Below are positions 1-11,880 of a stretch of DNA of 64,000 nt, one piece after another; the first letter of the stretch is position 1; every line of letters starts with the position of its first letter. The DNA comes from Trichostrongylus colubriformis (lineage: Eukaryota > Nematoda > Chromadorea > Rhabditida > Trichostrongylidae), in NCBI GenBank assembly GCA_963978905.1, contig OZ022259.1, positions 44,348,727 through 44,412,726 on the forward strand, written 5' to 3'. The position numbers and the translations under genes were made by a program. The notes under the pieces are model-generated. The model made no database searches. It was not told where the DNA came from and saw nothing but the letters and a program-made list of their open reading frames with translations.

Positions 1-129
1 AGACGCGCTCTCCTTTGCTGATCATCTTCCCGCTCTCTCCTGGCTTGAGCTCTTTCGACGTCCTCCGCAAGAAGCGCTCTCCTTTGCTGATCATCTTCCC
101 GCTATCTCCTGGCTTGAGCTCTTTCGACG

Positions 130-2957
130 TCCTCCGCAAGACGCGCTCTCCTTTGCTGATCATCTTCCCGCTCTCTCCTGGCTTGAGCTCTTTCGGCGTT
201 CTCCGCTAGACGCGCTTGCCTGTGCTCGTCATCCTCCAGTTCTCTTTAAACTCGAGCTCTTTCGGCGTCCTCCGCTAGACGCGCTTGCCTGTGCTCGTCA
301 TCCTCCAGTCGCCTTATAGCTCGAGTTCTGTCAGCGTTATCCGCCAGACGCGCTACCCTTTGCTGATCATCTTCCCGCTCTCTCCTAGTTCGAGCTCTTT
401 CGGCGTCCTCCGCCAGACGCGCTACCCTTTGCTGATCATCTTCCCGCTGTCTCCTAGTTCGAGCTCTTTCGGCGTCCTCCGCCAGACGCGCCACCCTTTG
501 CTGATCATCTTCCTGCTCTCTCCTAGCTCGAGCTCTTTCGGCGTCCTCTGCTAGACGCGCTTGCCTGTGCTCATCATCCTCCAGTTCTCTGTAAACTCGA
601 GCTCTTCTGGCATTTTCCACCAGACGCGCTACCCTTTGCTGATCATCTTCCCGCTCTCTCCTGGCTTGAGCTCTTTCGACGTCCTCCGCAAGACGCGTTC
701 TCCTTTGCTGATCATCTTCCTGCTCTCTCCTCTCTCGAGCTCTTTCGGCGTCCTCCGCTAGATGCGCTTGCCTGTGCTCGTCATCCTCCAGTCGCCTTAT
801 AGCTCGAGTTCTGTCAGCGTTATCCGCCAGACGCGCTACCCTTTGCTGATCATCTTCCCGCTCTCTCCTAGTTCGAGCTCTTTCGGCGTCGTCCGCCAGA
901 CGCGCTACCCTTTGCTGATCATCTTCCTGCTCTCTCCTAGCTGGAGCTCTTTCGGCGTCCTCTGCTAGACGCGCTTGCCTGTGCTCGTCATCCTCCAGTT
1001 CTCTGTAAACTCGAGCTCTTCTGGTATTTTCCGCCAGACGCGCTACCCTTTGCTGATCATCTTCCTGCTCTCTCCTAGTTCGAGCTCTTTCGGCGTTATC
1101 CGCCAGACGCGCTACCCTTTGCTGATCATCTTCCCGCTCTCTCCTAGTTCGAGCTCTTTCGGCGTCGTCCGCCAGACGCGCTACCCTTTGCTGATCATCT
1201 TCCTGCTCTCTCCTAGCTGGAGCTCTTTCGGCGTCCTCTGCTAGACGCGCTTGCCTGTGCTCGTCATCCTCCAGTTCTCTGTAAACTCGAGCTCTTTCGG
1301 CGTCCTCCGCCAGACGCGCTACCCTTTGCTGATCATCTTCCTGCTCTCTCCTAGCTGGAGCTCTTTCGGCGTCCTCTGCTAGACGCGCTTGCCTGTGCTC
1401 GTCATCCTCCAGTTCTCTGTAAACTCGAGCTCTTCTGGCATTTTCCGCCAGACGCGCTACCCTTTGCTGATCATCTTCCTGCTCTCTCCTAGTTCGAGCT
1501 CTTTCGGCGTCCTCCGCCAGACGCGCTACCCTTTGCTGATCATCTTCCTGCTCTCTCCTCTCTCGAGCTCTTTCGGCGTTCTCCGCTAGACGCGCTTGCC
1601 TGTGCTCGTCATCCTCCAGTTCTCTTTAAACTCGAGCTCTTTCGGCGTCCTCCGCTAGACGCGCTTGCCTGTGCTCGTCATCCTCCAGTCGCCTTATAGC
1701 TCGAGTTCTGTCAGCGTTTTCCGCCGGACGCGCTAACCTTTGCTGATCATCTCCCCGCTCTCTCCTGGCTTGAGCTCTTTCGACGTCCTCCGCAAGACGC
1801 GCTCTCCTTTGCTGATCATCTTCCCGCTATCTCCTGGCTTGAGCTCTTTCGACGTCCTCCGCAAGACGCGATCTCCTTTGCTGATCATCTTCCTGCTCTC
1901 TCCTCTCTCGAGCTCTTTCGGCGTCCTCCGCTAGATGCGCTTGCCTGTGTTCGTCATCCTCCAGTCGCCTTATAGCTCGAGTTCTGTCAGCGTTATCCGC
2001 CAGACGCGCTACCCTTTGCTGATCATCTTCCCGCTCTCTCCTAGTTCGAGCTCTTTCGGCGTCCTCCGCCAGACGCGCTACCCTTTGCTGATCATCTTCC
2101 TGCTCTCTCCTAGCTCGAGCTCTTTCGGCGTCCTCCGCTAGACGCGCTTGCCTGTGCTCGTCATCCTCCAGTCGCCTTATAGCTCGAGTTCTGTCAGCGT
2201 TATCCGCCAGACGCGCTACCCTTTGCTGATCATCTTCCCGCTCTCTCCTAGTTCGAGCTCTTTCGGCGTCCTCCGCCAGACGCGCTACCCTTTGCTGATC
2301 ATCTTCCCGCTGTCTCCTAGTTCGAGCTCTTTCGGCGTCCTCCGCCAGACGCGCCACCCTTTGCTGATCATCTTCCTGCTCTCTCCTAGCTCGAGCTCTT
2401 TCGGCGTCCTCTGCTAGACGCGCTTGCCTGTGCTCATCATCCTCCAGTTCTCTGTAAACTCGAGCTCTTTGGCATTTTCCACCAGACGCGCTACCCTTTG
2501 CTGATCATCTTCCCGCTCTCTCCTGGCTTGAGCTCTTTCGACGTCCTCCGCAAGACGCGTTCTCCTTTGCTGATCATCTTCCTGCTCTCTCCTCTCTCGA
2601 GCTCTTTCGGCGTCCTCCGCTAGATGCGCTTGCCTGTGCTCGTCATCCTCCAGTCGCCTTATAGCTCGAGTTCTGTCAGCGTTATCCGCCAGACGCGCTA
2701 CCCTTTGCTGATCATCTTCCCGCTCTCTCCTAGTTCGAGCTCTTTCGGCGTCGTCCGCCAGACGCGCTACCCTTTGCTGATCATCTTCCTGCTCTCTCCT
2801 AGCTGGAGCTCTTTCGGCGTCCTCTGCTAGACGCGCTTGCCTGTGCTCGTCATCCTCCAGTTCTCTGTAAACTCGAGCTCTTCTGGCATTTCCCGCCAGA
2901 CGCGCTACCCTTTGCTGATCATCTTCCTGCTCTCTCCTAGTTCGAGCTCTTTCGGCG
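130..2957. repeat. Higher-order repeat unit 1 (2,828 bp)
   Basis: This block contains 41 of the 69-bp units minus one base. It recurs directly downstream with an offset of 2,828. All open frames inside it (for example 246-620 and 1827-2357) recur with identical translation in the next block. The missing base is the deletion near 2470. Confidence 0.75.
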
Positions 2958-5785
2958 TCCTCCGCAAGACGCGCTCTCCTTTGCTGATCATCTTCCCGCT
3001 CTCTCCTGGCTTGAGCTCTTTCGGCGTTCTCCGCTAGACGCGCTTGCCTGTGCTCGTCATCCTCCAGTTCTCTTTAAACTCGAGCTCTTTCGGCGTCCTC
3101 CGCTAGACGCGCTTGCCTGTGCTCGTCATCCTCCAGTCGCCTTATAGCTCGAGTTCTGTCAGCGTTATCCGCCAGACGCGCTACCCTTTGCTGATCATCT
3201 TCCCGCTCTCTCCTAGTTCGAGCTCTTTCGGCGTCCTCCGCCAGACGCGCTACCCTTTGCTGATCATCTTCCCGCTGTCTCCTAGTTCGAGCTCTTTCGG
3301 CGTCCTCCGCCAGACGCGCCACCCTTTGCTGATCATCTTCCTGCTCTCTCCTAGCTCGAGCTCTTTCGGCGTCCTCTGCTAGACGCGCTTGCCTGTGCTC
3401 ATCATCCTCCAGTTCTCTGTAAACTCGAGCTCTTCTGGCATTTTCCACCAGACGCGCTACCCTTTGCTGATCATCTTCCCGCTCTCTCCTGGCTTGAGCT
3501 CTTTCGACGTCCTCCGCAAGACGCGTTCTCCTTTGCTGATCATCTTCCTGCTCTCTCCTCTCTCGAGCTCTTTCGGCGTCCTCCGCTAGATGCGCTTGCC
3601 TGTGCTCGTCATCCTCCAGTCGCCTTATAGCTCGAGTTCTGTCAGCGTTATCCGCCAGACGCGCTACCCTTTGCTGATCATCTTCCCGCTCTCTCCTAGT
3701 TCGAGCTCTTTCGGCGTCGTCCGCCAGACGCGCTACCCTTTGCTGATCATCTTCCTGCTCTCTCCTAGCTGGAGCTCTTTCGGCGTCCTCTGCTAGACGC
3801 GCTTGCCTGTGCTCGTCATCCTCCAGTTCTCTGTAAACTCGAGCTCTTCTGGTATTTTCCGCCAGACGCGCTACCCTTTGCTGATCATCTTCCTGCTCTC
3901 TCCTAGTTCGAGCTCTTTCGGCGTTATCCGCCAGACGCGCTACCCTTTGCTGATCATCTTCCCGCTCTCTCCTAGTTCGAGCTCTTTCGGCGTCGTCCGC
4001 CAGACGCGCTACCCTTTGCTGATCATCTTCCTGCTCTCTCCTAGCTGGAGCTCTTTCGGCGTCCTCTGCTAGACGCGCTTGCCTGTGCTCGTCATCCTCC
4101 AGTTCTCTGTAAACTCGAGCTCTTTCGGCGTCCTCCGCCAGACGCGCTACCCTTTGCTGATCATCTTCCTGCTCTCTCCTAGCTGGAGCTCTTTCGGCGT
4201 CCTCTGCTAGACGCGCTTGCCTGTGCTCGTCATCCTCCAGTTCTCTGTAAACTCGAGCTCTTCTGGCATTTTCCGCCAGACGCGCTACCCTTTGCTGATC
4301 ATCTTCCTGCTCTCTCCTAGTTCGAGCTCTTTCGGCGTCCTCCGCCAGACGCGCTACCCTTTGCTGATCATCTTCCTGCTCTCTCCTCTCTCGAGCTCTT
4401 TCGGCGTTCTCCGCTAGACGCGCTTGCCTGTGCTCGTCATCCTCCAGTTCTCTTTAAACTCGAGCTCTTTCGGCGTCCTCCGCTAGACGCGCTTGCCTGT
4501 GCTCGTCATCCTCCAGTCGCCTTATAGCTCGAGTTCTGTCAGCGTTTTCCGCCGGACGCGCTAACCTTTGCTGATCATCTCCCCGCTCTCTCCTGGCTTG
4601 AGCTCTTTCGACGTCCTCCGCAAGACGCGCTCTCCTTTGCTGATCATCTTCCCGCTATCTCCTGGCTTGAGCTCTTTCGACGTCCTCCGCAAGACGCGAT
4701 CTCCTTTGCTGATCATCTTCCTGCTCTCTCCTCTCTCGAGCTCTTTCGGCGTCCTCCGCTAGATGCGCTTGCCTGTGTTCGTCATCCTCCAGTCGCCTTA
4801 TAGCTCGAGTTCTGTCAGCGTTATCCGCCAGACGCGCTACCCTTTGCTGATCATCTTCCCGCTCTCTCCTAGTTCGAGCTCTTTCGGCGTCCTCCGCCAG
4901 ACGCGCTACCCTTTGCTGATCATCTTCCTGCTCTCTCCTAGCTCGAGCTCTTTCGGCGTCCTCCGCTAGACGCGCTTGCCTGTGCTCGTCATCCTCCAGT
5001 CGCCTTATAGCTCGAGTTCTGTCAGCGTTATCCGCCAGACGCGCTACCCTTTGCTGATCATCTTCCCGCTCTCTCCTAGTTCGAGCTCTTTCGGCGTCCT
5101 CCGCCAGACGCGCTACCCTTTGCTGATCATCTTCCCGCTGTCTCCTAGTTCGAGCTCTTTCGGCGTCCTCCGCCAGACGCGCCACCCTTTGCTGATCATC
5201 TTCCTGCTCTCTCCTAGCTCGAGCTCTTTCGGCGTCCTCTGCTAGACGCGCTTGCCTGTGCTCATCATCCTCCAGTTCTCTGTAAACTCGAGCTCTTTGG
5301 CATTTTCCACCAGACGCGCTACCCTTTGCTGATCATCTTCCCGCTCTCTCCTGGCTTGAGCTCTTTCGACGTCCTCCGCAAGACGCGTTCTCCTTTGCTG
5401 ATCATCTTCCTGCTCTCTCCTCTCTCGAGCTCTTTCGGCGTCCTCCGCTAGATGCGCTTGCCTGTGCTCGTCATCCTCCAGTCGCCTTATAGCTCGAGTT
5501 CTGTCAGCGTTATCCGCCAGACGCGCTACCCTTTGCTGATCATCTTCCCGCTCTCTCCTAGTTCGAGCTCTTTCGGCGTCGTCCGCCAGACGCGCTACCC
5601 TTTGCTGATCATCTTCCTGCTCTCTCCTAGCTGGAGCTCTTTCGGCGTCCTCTGCTAGACGCGCTTGCCTGTGCTCGTCATCCTCCAGTTCTCTGTAAAC
5701 TCGAGCTCTTCTGGCATTTCCCGCCAGACGCGCTACCCTTTGCTGATCATCTTCCTGCTCTCTCCTAGTTCGAGCTCTTTCGGCG
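2958..5785. repeat. Higher-order repeat unit 2 (2,828 bp)
   Basis: Second copy of the 2,828-bp block, with the same 1-bp deletion near 5298 and the same internal stops. Homology to unit 1 ends at a switch between unit variants near 2960/5788. Beyond it, 5,790-9,650 is made of related but rearranged blocks: a marker segment recurs at 4568, 6016, 7602 and 9465, spaced 1448, 1586 and 1863 bp. These spacings are 21x69-1, 23x69-1 and 27x69. Confidence 0.7.
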
Positions 5786-8700
5786 TCCTCCGCCAGACGC
5801 GCTACCCTTTGCTGATCATCTTCCTGCTCTCTCCTCTCTCGAGCTCTTTCGGCGTTCTCCGCTAGACGCGCTTGCCTGTGCTCGTCATCCTCCAGTTCTC
5901 TTTAAACTCGAGCTCTTTCGGCGTCCTCCGCTAGACGCGCTTGCCTGTGCTCGTCATCCTCCAGTCGCCTCATAGCTCGAGTTCTGTCAGCGTTTTCCGC
6001 CGGACGCGCTAACCTTTGCTGATCATCTCCCCGCTCTCTCCTGGCTTGAGCTCTTTCGACGTCCTCCGCAAGACGCGCTCTCCTTTGCTGATCATCTTCC
6101 CGCTATCTCCTGGCTTGAGCTCTTTCGACGTCCTCCGCAAGACGCGATCTCCTTTGCTGATCATCTTCCTGCTCTCTCCTCTCTCGAGCTCTTTCGGCGT
6201 CCTCCGCTAGATGCGCTTGCCTGTGTTCGTCATCCTCCAGTCGCCTTATAGCTCGAGTTCTGTCAGCGTTATCCGCCAGACGCGCTACCCTTTGCTGATC
6301 ATCTTCCCGCTCTCTCCTAGTTCGAGCTCTTTCGGCGTCCTCCGCCAGACGCGCTACCCTTTGCTGATCATCGTCCTGCTCTCTCCTAGCTCGAGCTCTT
6401 TCGCGTCCTCTGCTAGACGCGCTTGCCTGTGCTCGTCATCCTCCAGTTCTCTGTAAACTCGAGCTCTTTTGGCATTTTCCGCCAGACGCGCTACCCTTTG
6501 CTGATCATCTTCCTGCTCTCTCCTAGCTCGAGCTCTTTCGGCGTCCTCCGCAAGACGCGCTCTCCTTTGCTGATCATCTTCCCGCTCTCTCCTGGCTTGA
6601 GCTCTTTCGACGTCCTCCGCAAGACGCGCTCTCCTTTGCTGATCAGCTTCCCGCTCTCTCCTAGTTCGAGCTCTTTCGGCGTCCTCCGCAAGACGCGCTC
6701 TCCTTTGCTGATCATCTTCCCGCTCTCTCCTGGCTTGAGCTCTTTCGACATCCTCCGCAAGACGCGATCTCCTTTGCTGATCATCTTCCTGCTCTCTCCT
6801 AGCTCGAGCTCTTTCGGCGTCCTCCGCAAGACGCGCTCTCCTTTGCTGATCATCTTCCCGCTCTCTCCTGGCTTGAGCTCTTTCGACGTCCTCCGCAAGA
6901 CGCGCTCTCCTTTGCTGATCAGCTTCCCGCTCTCTCCTAGTTCGAGCTCTTTCGACGTCCTCCGCAAGACGCGTTCTCCTTTGCTGATCATCTTCCTGCT
7001 CTCTCCTCTCTCGAGCTCTTTCGGCGTCCTCCGCTAGATGCGATTGCCTGTGCTCGTCATCCTCCAGTCGCCTTATAGCTCGAGTTCTGTCAGCGTTATC
7101 CGCCAGACGCGCTACCCTTTGCTGATCATCTTCCCGCTCTCTCCTAGTTCGAGCTCTTTCGGCGTCGTCCGCCAGACGCGCTACCCTTTGCTGATCATCT
7201 TCCTGCTCTCTCCTAGCTCGAGCTCTTTCGGCGTCCTCTGCTAGACGCGCTTGCCTGTGCTCGTCATCCTCCAGTTCTCTGTAAACTCGAGCTCTTCTGG
7301 CATTTTCCGCCAGACGCGCTACCCTTTGCTGATCATCTTCCTGCTCTCTCCTAGTTCGAGCTCTTTCGGCGTCCTCCGCCAGACGCGCTACCCTTTGCTG
7401 ATCATCTTCCTGCTCTCTCCTCTCTCGAGCTCTTTCGGCGTTCTCCGCTAGACGCGCTTGCCTGTGCTCGTCATCCTCCAGTTCTCTTTAAACTCGAGCT
7501 CTTTCGGCGTCCTCCGCTAGACGCGCTTGCCTGTGCTCGTCATCCTCCAGTCGCCTTATAGCTCGAGTTCTGTCAGCGTTTTCCGCCGGACGCGCTAACC
7601 TTTGCTGATCATCTCCCCGCTCTCTCCTGGCTTGAGCTCTTTCGACGTCCTCCGCAAGACGCGCTCTCCTTTGCTGATCATCTTCCCGCTATCTCCTGGC
7701 TTGAGCTCTTTCGACGTCCTCCGCAAGACGCGATCTCCTTTGCTGATCATCTTCCTGCTCTCTCCTCTCTCGAGCTCTTTCGGCGTCCTCCGCTAGATGC
7801 GCTTGCCTGTGTTCGTCATCCTCCAGTCGCCTTATAGCTCGAGTTCTGTCAGCGTTATCCGCCAGACGCGCTACCCTTTGCTGATCATCTTCCCGCTCTC
7901 TCCTAGTTCGAGCTCTTTCGGCGTCCTCCGCCAGACGCGCTACCCTTTGCTGATCATCTTCCTGCTCTCTCCTAGCTCGAGCTCTTTCGGCGTCCTCCGC
8001 TAGACGCGCTTGCCTGTGCTCGTCATCCTCCAGTCGCCTTATAGCTCGAGTTCTGTCAGCGTTATCCGCCAGACGCGCTACCCTTTGCTGATCATCTTCC
8101 CGCTCTCTCCTAGTTCGAGCTCTTTCGGCGTCCTCCGCCAGACGCGCTACCCTTTGCTGATCATCTTCCCGCTGTCTCCTAGTTCGAGCTCTTTCGGCGT
8201 CCTCCGCCAGACGCGCCACCCTTTGCTGATCATCTTCCCGCTGTCTCCTAGTTCGAGCTCTTTCGGCGTCCTCCGCAAGACGCGCTCTCCCTTGCTGATC
8301 ATCTTCCCGCTCTCTCCTGGCTTGAGCTCTTTCGACGTCCTCCGCAAGACGCGCTCTCCTTTGCTGATCAGCTTCCCGCTCTCTCCTAGTTCGAGCTCTT
8401 TCGGCGTCCTCCGCAAGACGCGCTCTCCTTTGCTGATCATCTTCCCGCTCTCTCCTGGCTTGAGCTCTTTCGACATCCTCCGCAAGACGCGATCTCCTTT
8501 GCTGATCATCTTCCTGCTCTCTCCTAGCTCGAGCTCTTTCGGCGTCCTCCGCAAGACGCGCTCTCCTTTGCTGATCATCTTCCCGCTCTCTCCTGGCTTG
8601 AGCTCTTTCGACGTCCTCCGCAAGACCCGCTCTCCTTTGCTGATCATCTTCCCGCTATCTCCTGGCTTGAGCTCTTTCGACGTCCTCCGCAAGACGCGCT

Positions 8701-9551
8701 CTCCTTTGCTGATCATCTTCCCGCTCTCTCCTGGCTTGAGCTCTTTCGGCGTTCTCCGCTAGACGCGCTTGCCTGTGCTCGTCATCCTCCAGTTCTCTTT
8801 AAACTCGAGCTCTTTCGGCGTCCTCCGCTAGACGCGCTTGCCTGTGCTCGTCATCCTCCAGTCGCCTTATAGCTCGAGTTTTGTCAGCGTCATCCGCCAG
8901 ACGCGCTACCCTTTGCTGATCATCTTCCCGCTCTCTCCTAGTTCGAGCTCTTTCGGCGTCCTCCGCCAGACGCGCTACCCTTTGCTGATCATCTTCCCGC
9001 AGTCTCCTAGTTCGAGCTCTTTCGGCGTCCTCCGCCAGACGCGCCACCCTTTGCTGATCATCTTCCTGCTCTCTCCTAGCTCGAGCTCTTTCGGCGTCCT
9101 CTGCTAGACGCGCTTGCCTGTGCTCATCATCCTCCAGTTCTCTGTAAACTCGAGCTCTTCTGGCATTTTCCACCAGACGCGCTACCCTTTGCTGATCATC
9201 TTCCTGCTCTCTCCTAGTTCGAGCTCTTTCGGCGTCCTCCGCCAGACGCGCTACCCTTTGCTGATCATCTTCCTGCTCTCTCCTCTCTCGAGCTCTTTCG
9301 GCGTTCTCCGCTAGACGCGCTTGCCTGTGCTCGTCATCCTCCAGTTCTCTTTAAACTCGAGCTCTTTCGGCGTCCTCCGCTAGACGCGCTTGCCTGTGCT
9401 CGTCATCCTCCAGTCGCCTTATAGCTCGAGTTCTGTCAGCGTTTTCCGCCGGACGCGCTAACCTTTGCTGATCATCTCCCCGCTCTCTCCTGGCTTGAGC
9501 TCTTTCGACGTCCTCCGCAAGACGCGCTCTCCTTTGCTGATCATCTTCCCG

Positions 9552-10220
9552 CTATCTCCTGGCTTGAGCTCTTTCGACGTCCTCCGCAAGACGCGATCTC
9601 CTTTGCTGATCATCTTCCTGCTCTCTCCTCTCTCGAGCTCTTTCGGCGTCCTCCGCTAGATGCGCTTGCCTGTGTTCGTCATCCTCCAGTCGCCTTATAG
9701 CTCGAGTTCTGTCAGCGTTATCCGCCAGACGCGCTACCCTTTGCTGATCATCTTCCTGCTCTCTCCTCTCTCGAGCTCTTTCGGCGTCCTCAGCAAGACG
9801 CGCTTGCCTGTGCTCGTCATCCTCCAGTTCTCTGTAAACTCGAGCTTTTTCGGCATTTTCCGCCAGACGCGTTCTCCTTTGCTCGTCACTCTCCGAATGC
9901 CTTCGCGCTGGAGCCCTTTCAGCTTCCTCCGCGAGGCGCGCTTGCCTATGCTCTTCATCCTCCAGCTGTCTTCGAATTCGAGCTCTCTCGGCATTTTCTG
10001 CTAGGCGCGCTTCTCGTTGGGAGATGTCTTCCCGCCTTCGGCGGAGTCTAGCTCTTTCGGCGTCTCGCAATAGGCGAGCCCTTTTCTCTTCTTCCGATTC
10101 CTGCATTCGTCGTCTTCTTCTTTGCTCAGCCTCTAGCTGGAGCTGTGCCTGCCGATCTTCGGCACTAAGACTTTCCCTTCTTGCTCTTTTTCTAGCAGCC
10201 TCCCTCTCACGCTTATTCAT
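9552..10220 (-). CDS. STPR-repeat protein, N-terminal open segment
   Basis: This is the only long intact reading of the STPR array. A 15-residue basic N-terminus (MNKREREAARKRARR) is followed by exactly nine 23-residue units, 222 residues in all. Unit ends look like RLAEDAERARxRR and unit starts like xxEDDxQR. This spacing and the acidic-then-QR pattern match the STPR domain known from silkworm FMBP-1, a DNA-binding repeat. STPR-like repeats also occur at the N-termini of some Helitron helicase-like proteins, from memory. The first six units are diverged from each other and the last ones match the downstream array. A TAG stop at 9552 replaces a GAG (Glu) codon by one base. The in-frame codons just upstream of the ATG are open for 16 codons back to a TAA. 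Predicted highly charged, helical, nuclear or DNA-binding; function is inference. Confidence 0.6.
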   Translation of the reverse strand: MNKREREAARKRARRESLSAEDRQAQLQLEAEQRRRRRMQESEEEKRARLLRDAERARLRRRREDISQREARLAENAERARIRRQLEDEEHRQARLAEEAERAPARRHSESDEQRRTRLAENAEKARVYRELEDDEHRQARLAEDAERARERREQEDDQQRVARLADNADRTRAIRRLEDDEHRQAHLAEDAERARERREQEDDQQRRSRLAEDVERAQARR

Positions 10221-11880
10221 AGGTGCACCTTCTGGATCAGGTTCAGGCTGTCTTCTCCTCCTAGTAATTTATTGTGAAACCGATTAGCTTAAAAAATTGG
10301 TTAAAAGTTGTCGCCCTCATTTTTTGCTTCGTTGAAGTAAAAAATGATTCGACGATATTAAAACTGCAAAGTGGGTTTGTAGCAGAACAGTGTCAATGTG
10401 TTTCTCTTATTAATTTTGCGATACAGTTCCGTCTTTGGAATACGCTCTCATTCCATCACCTAAACTCTGGCAAACCCCTGAAAACATCAGAAATAGCAGC
10501 TAATACTGCTCGGACCGGTAGTTACATTCCCCGTCATGTAAGCACGCACTTACATTTCCTGTTAGTTCTTCTTGATAATTTTTGTCACTCATGTAAACAA
10601 AAACAATACCTGCTGGATTATCATCGAACTTATAAGCTTATCATTCCCAGATTTGCTACTGATTGTCTATGAGCACCTTTCTAATGATAAGGCTTTCTAT
10701 TTTAGACTTACTCTTCGGGAAAGTCTGGCTGTTGTGAGTGTTTTGCTCTTAGAGGTTGCAGTTTTGGTTTCCTCGAGACCATATGGGCTTGAAGGTCTTG
10801 CTGTTGTGATTGTCCCGCACTTCAGGGTTGCAGTATTGGGCCTCCCAAAACCTCATAGAGTCGAATCCGGTTGATCGACACAAAAACATGTAATTGTAGT
10901 ACACGTCCTATTACAGGTCCACTTTTTCCTTTCTTAATAGGAGCTCACCTTCCTGTTCTCTGGACGTGCTGCGATGAGGGTTGTGAATCGTAATCGCCCA
11001 TAATTTCGCCGGTAAAGCAATGAATGAAGGTAATAAGCAATAAAAGAATGATTCGTGGCACTGATTACGTGAAGTTCATCGTGATCTTATTCTCCCTCTC
11101 CCACAGCTGTGAGCGGTAATATAAAGCGAGTTCCTCTGTACTAAACAGACGTTTGTCTAAGTTGTGAGTACTAAGTTTAAGTTCGAAGTTGTACGGCTGC
11201 ACTCACTGGATGGGATTGCTTTTTGAATAATAGAAATTGAGTCGTTGTAAAGCATCCAAAAAAGTGTCACATAGATTAGTATGGATACAACTAGTTGAAG
11301 GATAAACACAAAATTTGAAGCCCGCTTTAGTGTGAAATCGCTTTACTACACTTCTTGTGATGAAGTTGTTCGGCGCATACTGAGCAGGATGGGAAAAGCG
11401 CATACCTTCCCCAGAGATTTCACTCTATCTAAGCGGATTGGTAGCGAAAGAGATCATGTCTGATCAAAGATACACCTGCTAGCATCTTGGCATAATTATA
11501 AGCATTATTTTATCAAAAATAAATTTAAGGATCATCCTCCAGTCTGGCTTCCTCAAAAGGCAACTCCCTGCTGCTTTTCAAAGGCCGCAGTGATATAAGC
11601 TTTCTGCAGTAAGGAAACGGAATCCACAGCCGCCATGACTCCGTGAAGGAATCTGATCAGATGTGATCGTTAAGTCTCTGTGTCGATCGACAGGGAAGCA
11701 AACACCTGTGATTTTGGCAGAGCCAGTACTGCAACCTCAAAGAGCGGGGCACTGGAATAGAGTAATAACTGTGACGCTAGCGGAGCCGCCCTTTCAGATT
11801 TCATTCCAGAGAATGCACCCCCTTGTGAGGTCCACCATGGCTTCCGGCCCTCTACGCGTTTTATGATAGCTAACTAAGCC
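10221..11880. other. Upstream flank of the STPR array; no gene recognised
   Basis: No convincing coding exon, RNA or complete mobile element is visible. Short ORFs at 10274-10672 and 10572-10874 look random. It contains the partial minisatellite at 10723-10870. A faint inverted match to that minisatellite lies at 11690-11770. The promoter of the STPR gene would have to lie here, but I see no decisive signal. Confidence 0.4.
10723..10870 (+). repeat. Two imperfect 72-bp tandem units
   Basis: The stretch starting GTCTGGCTGTTGTGA at 10723 repeats at 10795 as GTCTTGCTGTTGTGA, each followed by a GGTTGCAGT motif. A diverged inverted relative lies near 11690-11770. Probably an interspersed minisatellite fragment. 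Confidence 0.4.

Larger units (their letters stand above)
1..10175 (-). repeat. 69-bp tandem array coding STPR units (about 147 copies)
   Basis: The whole segment repeats with a 69-bp period, read as 23-residue units on the minus strand, and continues past the left edge. Several unit variants alternate (EDDQQR, EDDEHR and KTRS-type on the opposite strand). The minus-strand frame is broken repeatedly. TAG arises where plus-strand CTCTCT becomes CTATCT (near 109, 1829, 4657, 6107, 7689, 8650, 9552). TAA arises at plus-strand TTTAAA (near 246, 1626, 3074, 4454, 5903, 7488, 8799, 9352). Three 1-bp deletions lie near 2470, 5298 and 6392. Together the deletions restore the original frame at the left end. 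The plus-strand ORFs across the array (longest 8010-8762) are period-69 shadows. I read it as a coding repeat turned into a satellite, or a giant pseudogene. Confidence 0.85.

Noticed and set aside
6491..8716. Minus ORFs 6491-6991 and 8147-8716 (MISKGERVLRRT repeats) as a second repeat protein
   Set aside because: They are another frame of the same tandem units and have no independent start region or family.
15..9994. Dozens of plus-strand ORFs (PLLIIFPLSPSSSSFGVLR type) as real genes
   Set aside because: They are frame shadows of the 69-bp array; the minus strand has the sensible start, the N-terminus and the known STPR pattern.
1..10175. CRISPR array
   Set aside because: The repeats are contiguous 69-bp units without spacers, in a eukaryotic context with a coding frame.
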